This document shows positions 61,131 to 64,000 of a stretch of 64,000 bases of DNA, piece by piece. The notes under the pieces are model-generated. The model saw only the letters and a list, made by a program, of their open reading frames with translations, did no database searches and was not told where the DNA came from. How positions within the stretch are numbered: the stretch's first letter is position 1; the number at the start of each line of letters is the position of its first letter. The stretch lies in NCBI RefSeq assembly GCF_003660445.1, contig NZ_QZVQ01000014.1:1-64000 (forward strand). The letters are read 5' to 3'. Origin of the DNA: Croceibacterium ferulae (GTDB taxonomy: Bacteria; Pseudomonadota; Alphaproteobacteria; Sphingomonadales; Sphingomonadaceae). Both the position numbers and the translations under genes were made by a program.

Positions 61131-61451
61131 CCGTGAATCGGCATACCGGATCACCCGCGTGCTGATTGAGTACGGACGTCGCTGTGAATGGTCGATTGAA
61201 CCGTCACCGCCTATTCTGTGCTGATCGGACGGGGTGACGCGCCTGAGTGCCCGGGAGGCAGCGCCACCCCTAGCTGCGGACCCGAACCGAAGTCGGTGCA
61301 GCATGAGTTCTGGACCGGATCTATAGCCACAACCCCGATCCGATCCGGTCAAGCCGCTAGGCGCAGTTAACAAGATCTTAGAAGTGGGCCCTCAAGCTTC
61401 GATTTATGCCGAACTTGCGTCAGCAATATCAAACGAGCGATCCGGAGGCCT
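61131..61451. other. Intergenic region upstream of the GH128-like gene
   Basis: These 321 bp have no recognisable gene. They must hold the promoter of the GH128-like gene and may include more of the decayed IS5 element. Confidence 0.4.
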
Positions 61452-63182
61452 ATGTTTAACCCGACCATTATCGAACACCAGGAAAAGATCGGCATCGGGA
61501 CATACCCTGTGTTCGGAGTGCTGGAGATGCTCGAGGACATAAAGCGGGTCAGTGCCGATTGGTTTTACACTTGGATGCCGGACGTCAACGCAGGTGGCGT
61601 TCTTGGCTGGCACCTGGGGAAGAACGCAAGTGTGTCATCGAGCGCATGGAACAGCGAGTTACTCCTCAGCGGCGCTGATGGCTGGGCTTATCAGGACTTT
61701 AGCGTTGGGGCAGGGCAAGGTTGGTCTTTCGGCTTCCAAGGGCGAACCACCGCTGGTTCCGGAGGCGTATCATTAAGCTTTCGGGATGCCTCCGGTGGTG
61801 AACTCGGCAATCACTGGTTCGAAATAACCACCGATGAACAGGCCTATATGCTGACGGGCATCGCTCCGGCTGGAGCGGTAAGCGGGCGTGTGCTGGCCTA
61901 TGCAGATAAGAGCGCCACGGTATTCGCAGATGATTTCTGGTTCGGCCTCGGAGAGAGCAGTTTGAGCAATGGAGACTTCGAAGTCTCTGTGAATGAGGAC
62001 CCGAATGGCTTCGTTCCGATGATTTGGGGCGCAGGTGATGTGTCGCACCTTCAAGCAATTGCGTCGGGAAGAGCAGGCGAAGCCTTGCTGACTTTTAATG
62101 AACCTGATCACCCAGGCCAGGCCAACATGACCGTACAACAGGCCCTGGCATTATGGCCAGAGCTCATGGCGAGTGGTATGCGGTTAAGCTCACCCGCGGT
62201 AACCACTGGCGAGACTTTGAAGAAAAATGGTTGGCTGGACAGGTTCATGTCGGGAGCCAATAGATTAGACTACACTGTCGATTTTATCGCAGTACATTAC
62301 TACACGACAAATCGAGATGTCGGAGCTTTTAAGTCGTTCCTGAAGCAGGTTTATGCAAAATATGAGAGGCCAATCTGGGTCACAGAATGGTCGTTGGCCG
62401 ATTGGTCAAACGAAGGCCGGTTCAGCGCGGCAGAACAGCGAGCGTTCTTCGAAGCAGGAACACATATGCTCGATGATTTGCCTTTCGTCGAGCGGCAGAG
62501 CTGGTTCTCAGCTTATTCGAACCTTGACAGCCTGCAGCTTAATACTGAGCTATTTGATAGTGATCAGTCGCTTACTCCTCTCGGTTCCAGCTTCCTTACC
62601 TTGGCACAGAACCCCTTTGTGGCCGAGCAAACGACAAAATCAGTGCCGAAGCTTCAGTCCGACGTTAGCGATGAGCTTTTTCATCAGCACGTAAGCTTTG
62701 TCGCCCCGCACGATCTGGTAGGAGGGGAGGCCGCACTCCCAGCTCTAGTTGACGAAGAGTCCGCAGAAGATCCGAGCATACCTGTAGGTGCAAGCGCCGA
62801 AGAAAACGTCATTGGCAAAGAAGCCGGCTGGCCAGCAGCCCTTGAAGACAATCCTCCAACTCAACACGTCATCGATGTTGGACCCAACGGGATCTTCTCT
62901 GCAAGTAGTGGTACTGAGCACGGGGATGGAATTTTGGTGCTTGGAAGCTCTGTTCAGAATCCATCTTTTGGATACGAGGTAGAGCGCGCGGGAGGCAACG
63001 GAGTTGGGCCTTCCTTGACGTGGGGCGGTCAGCTTTGGATTGACTTTGAGAATGATAGCAGCACGTTCTCATCGACAAATGCAGCTTCGTTTGCGCTGAC
63101 CTTCCATCTACCTGATGCCCGCCATTTGCAGCCACAAATGCCAATTGAGTACTACTCGGAGATCTCCAACTTAATCGCGTAA
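61452..63182 (+). CDS. GH128-like (Glyco_hydro_cc) glycosidase with an inserted domain
   Basis: The 576-residue protein starts MFNPTIIEHQEKIGIGTYPV at an ATG with GGAGG just upstream. The barrel signature WFYTWMPD (residues ~37-44) is interrupted by ~140 residues of beta-rich sequence (GWAYQDFSVGAGQGWSFGFQ), then resumes at FVPMIWGAGD (~188). The acid/base Glu is in LLTFNEPDHPG (E217), and IWVTEWSLADW holds the nucleophile-type Glu (E312). The family contains beta-1,3-glucanases. The last ~190 residues are acidic and of low complexity, ending in ISNLIA. There is no signal peptide, so secretion may use a C-terminal signal (type I) or the enzyme is cytoplasmic. It is flanked by transposase relics. 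Confidence 0.75.
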   Translation: MFNPTIIEHQEKIGIGTYPVFGVLEMLEDIKRVSADWFYTWMPDVNAGGVLGWHLGKNASVSSSAWNSELLLSGADGWAYQDFSVGAGQGWSFGFQGRTTAGSGGVSLSFRDASGGELGNHWFEITTDEQAYMLTGIAPAGAVSGRVLAYADKSATVFADDFWFGLGESSLSNGDFEVSVNEDPNGFVPMIWGAGDVSHLQAIASGRAGEALLTFNEPDHPGQANMTVQQALALWPELMASGMRLSSPAVTTGETLKKNGWLDRFMSGANRLDYTVDFIAVHYYTTNRDVGAFKSFLKQVYAKYERPIWVTEWSLADWSNEGRFSAAEQRAFFEAGTHMLDDLPFVERQSWFSAYSNLDSLQLNTELFDSDQSLTPLGSSFLTLAQNPFVAEQTTKSVPKLQSDVSDELFHQHVSFVAPHDLVGGEAALPALVDEESAEDPSIPVGASAEENVIGKEAGWPAALEDNPPTQHVIDVGPNGIFSASSGTEHGDGILVLGSSVQNPSFGYEVERAGGNGVGPSLTWGGQLWIDFENDSSTFSSTNAASFALTFHLPDARHLQPQMPIEYYSEISNLIA

Positions 63183-63322
63183 TTATTCCAAGCGCCCATG
63201 AAATTGCTCACGAATGTGGCAGCGAACTGGGTCACGTGATTGTATTACGAGGCGCAGTCTGTGTGTAATCTCTGGGTGCTGACCGGGGCGTCGATGCCGC
63301 GGGCACCACCAACCTGCATCGA

Positions 63323-64000
63323 TCAGCACCGGCGTGCCCATTGGCGCCGGCCGATGGTCATAATGCGCCAGGGCTGATCGACGAGCTTGTTCCAAGCCTT
63401 GCGGCGCTGGTCAATAATGTTGTCGTGGATTTGAAGACGCGATTGGAGAGCCAGTCGTCGTGCATCAACTGCCAGGCGTTCTCGACCGTATCCGGTCCAG
63501 GGGATCCGGGCGACAGCGCAACGATGCTGTTGGCAGGCACCTTGAGCTTGCTGGTCATAAGTCCTCCGGCTGATCCATCAGCATCACAGTACGCGTGCCT
63601 GGTCCGACGGCGAGTGCGATCTCGACAAGGTGCAGTTTCGTTGGCTTGATGTTGCAAAAGGGCAGGGCCAATCCGGCGCCTTTGCTTTCCCCGGGACACA
63701 TGACGCCGGGCCGAGGCGGGCAAAGATCAACATCTAGGCCGATTTGGTGCGCTGGTCCTTGGGTGCCGAGGACTGCGTACCGCGGCTTGCTCAGCTGCAA
63801 GTAATCGTGTTCTTCTGGTCTATGCGGGCCTCGTCCTGGCACCAGCCCTCTACGGGCGTGCCTTGCGGGAGGTTCGCCCTGACCTTTGCCACTTCGGTGG
63901 CAAAGGTCCTCTTTTGCAGGCCTCCACGGCCCGCTCGTTCTGCGAATGGTGGCAGGCTCGGGCGGTCAGCTTCACATAGCCCAGCTTCTTGAGCTCGCGG
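63323..64000 (-). pseudogene. IS630-family transposase relic, running off the window
   Basis: From the right edge the reverse strand gives RELKKLGYVKLTARACHHSQ and NERAVEA, then in another frame TFATEVAKVRANLPQGTPVE, GWCQDEARIDQKNTITCS-stop, then KVPANSIVALSPGSPGPDTV with ENAWQLMHDDWLSNRV, and finally AWNKLVDQPWRIMTIGRRQW ending at TGA. These are IS630 features in order: DEARxGQKN (Asp), PPYSPELNPVENxW (here degraded to SPGSPGPDTVENAW), and the C-terminal WRIMTIGRR. Several frameshifts and stops. The start lies beyond base 64000. Confidence 0.82.

Noticed and set aside
1-64000. Uniform sequencing error as the explanation for all frameshifts
   Set aside because: Genes of 2.5-4.8 kb are free of lesions, whereas accessory genes of under 1 kb have several each, including clean nonsense codons; single-lesion cases (40.7 and 31.4 kb) may still be errors.

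Overview
The window reads as the chromosome of a GC-rich alphaproteobacterium, most likely in the Sphingomonadales. The main pointers are two proteins with PEPxxWA-CTERM sorting tails, an Oar-type and a carbohydrate-type TonB-dependent receptor, a tryptophan-halogenase-like gene inside a sugar-utilisation locus, TPR-sulfotransferase and DUF3618 genes, and dispersed intergenic repeats. No rRNA, tRNA, CRISPR array or intact mobile element was seen.

Layout. 1-2690 (-): an MHYT-PAS-GGDEF-EAL c-di-GMP enzyme that runs off the left edge. 2.9-8.1 kb (-): a 1591-residue trimeric autotransporter adhesin, followed downstream by the decayed anchor of a second one. 8.4-10.2 kb (-): a DsbA-like oxidoreductase and a MarR regulator. 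10.5-15.3 kb: an Oar-like TonB receptor converging on a TPR-sulfotransferase, with a terminator between them. 15.7-18.9 kb (+): a secreted protein of unknown function and a carboxylesterase, separated by an IS110 relic, a long hairpin and a repeat. 18.9-30.3 kb (-): an alpha-glucan (maltodextrin-like) utilisation locus with a TonB receptor, flavin halogenase homologue, GH13 amylase and MFS transporter as one operon, then a GH31 alpha-glucosidase and a LacI regulator. The receptor operon and the GH31 gene carry nearly identical palindromic operator candidates.

30.8-36.7 kb: remains of toxin-antitoxin genes (AbiEii-like and CcdAB), an intact SDR oxidoreductase, a Tat-type lipoprotein with a GH16-like EIDxxE motif, and an IS5 relic. 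36.8-40.3 kb: a subtilisin-family lipoprotein with a beta-domain-like C-terminus and a retropepsin-like protease. 40.7-45.7 kb: a redox/stress cluster in which the AhpD-like, AraC and SDR genes are broken, while an alpha/beta hydrolase, a carboxymuconolactone decarboxylase and an ECF sigma factor remain open. 46-49.1 kb: an unknown membrane-anchored protein, a secreted cupin and a PEPxxWA-CTERM protein.

49.3-53.1 kb is dense with relics: SirB1/transglutaminase-like, TacA/TacT-type toxin-antitoxin, AI-2E transporter and IS5 transposase. An intact PilZ gene lies among them. 53.5-57.9 kb (-): a fatty acid desaturase and a stress-envelope group (DUF3618, YqjE/holin-like, Ala/Ser-rich, glycine-rich general-stress-like). 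It has a hairpin over one ribosome binding site and an EcfG-like promoter candidate. 59.4-64 kb: a RecD-like helicase relic, a second PEPxxWA-CTERM protein, an IS5 relic, a GH128-like hydrolase with a domain inserted in its barrel, and an IS630 relic at the right edge.

The long genes (4.8, 3.2, 2.9 and 2.5 kb) are open throughout. The disrupted genes are nearly all accessory types, which argues for real gene decay rather than uniform sequencing error. I did not find a clearly new multi-gene system. The best leads are the shared operator of the glucan locus, the hairpin over the stress-operon start, the inserted domain in the GH128-like enzyme and the cluster of dead toxin-antitoxin modules.
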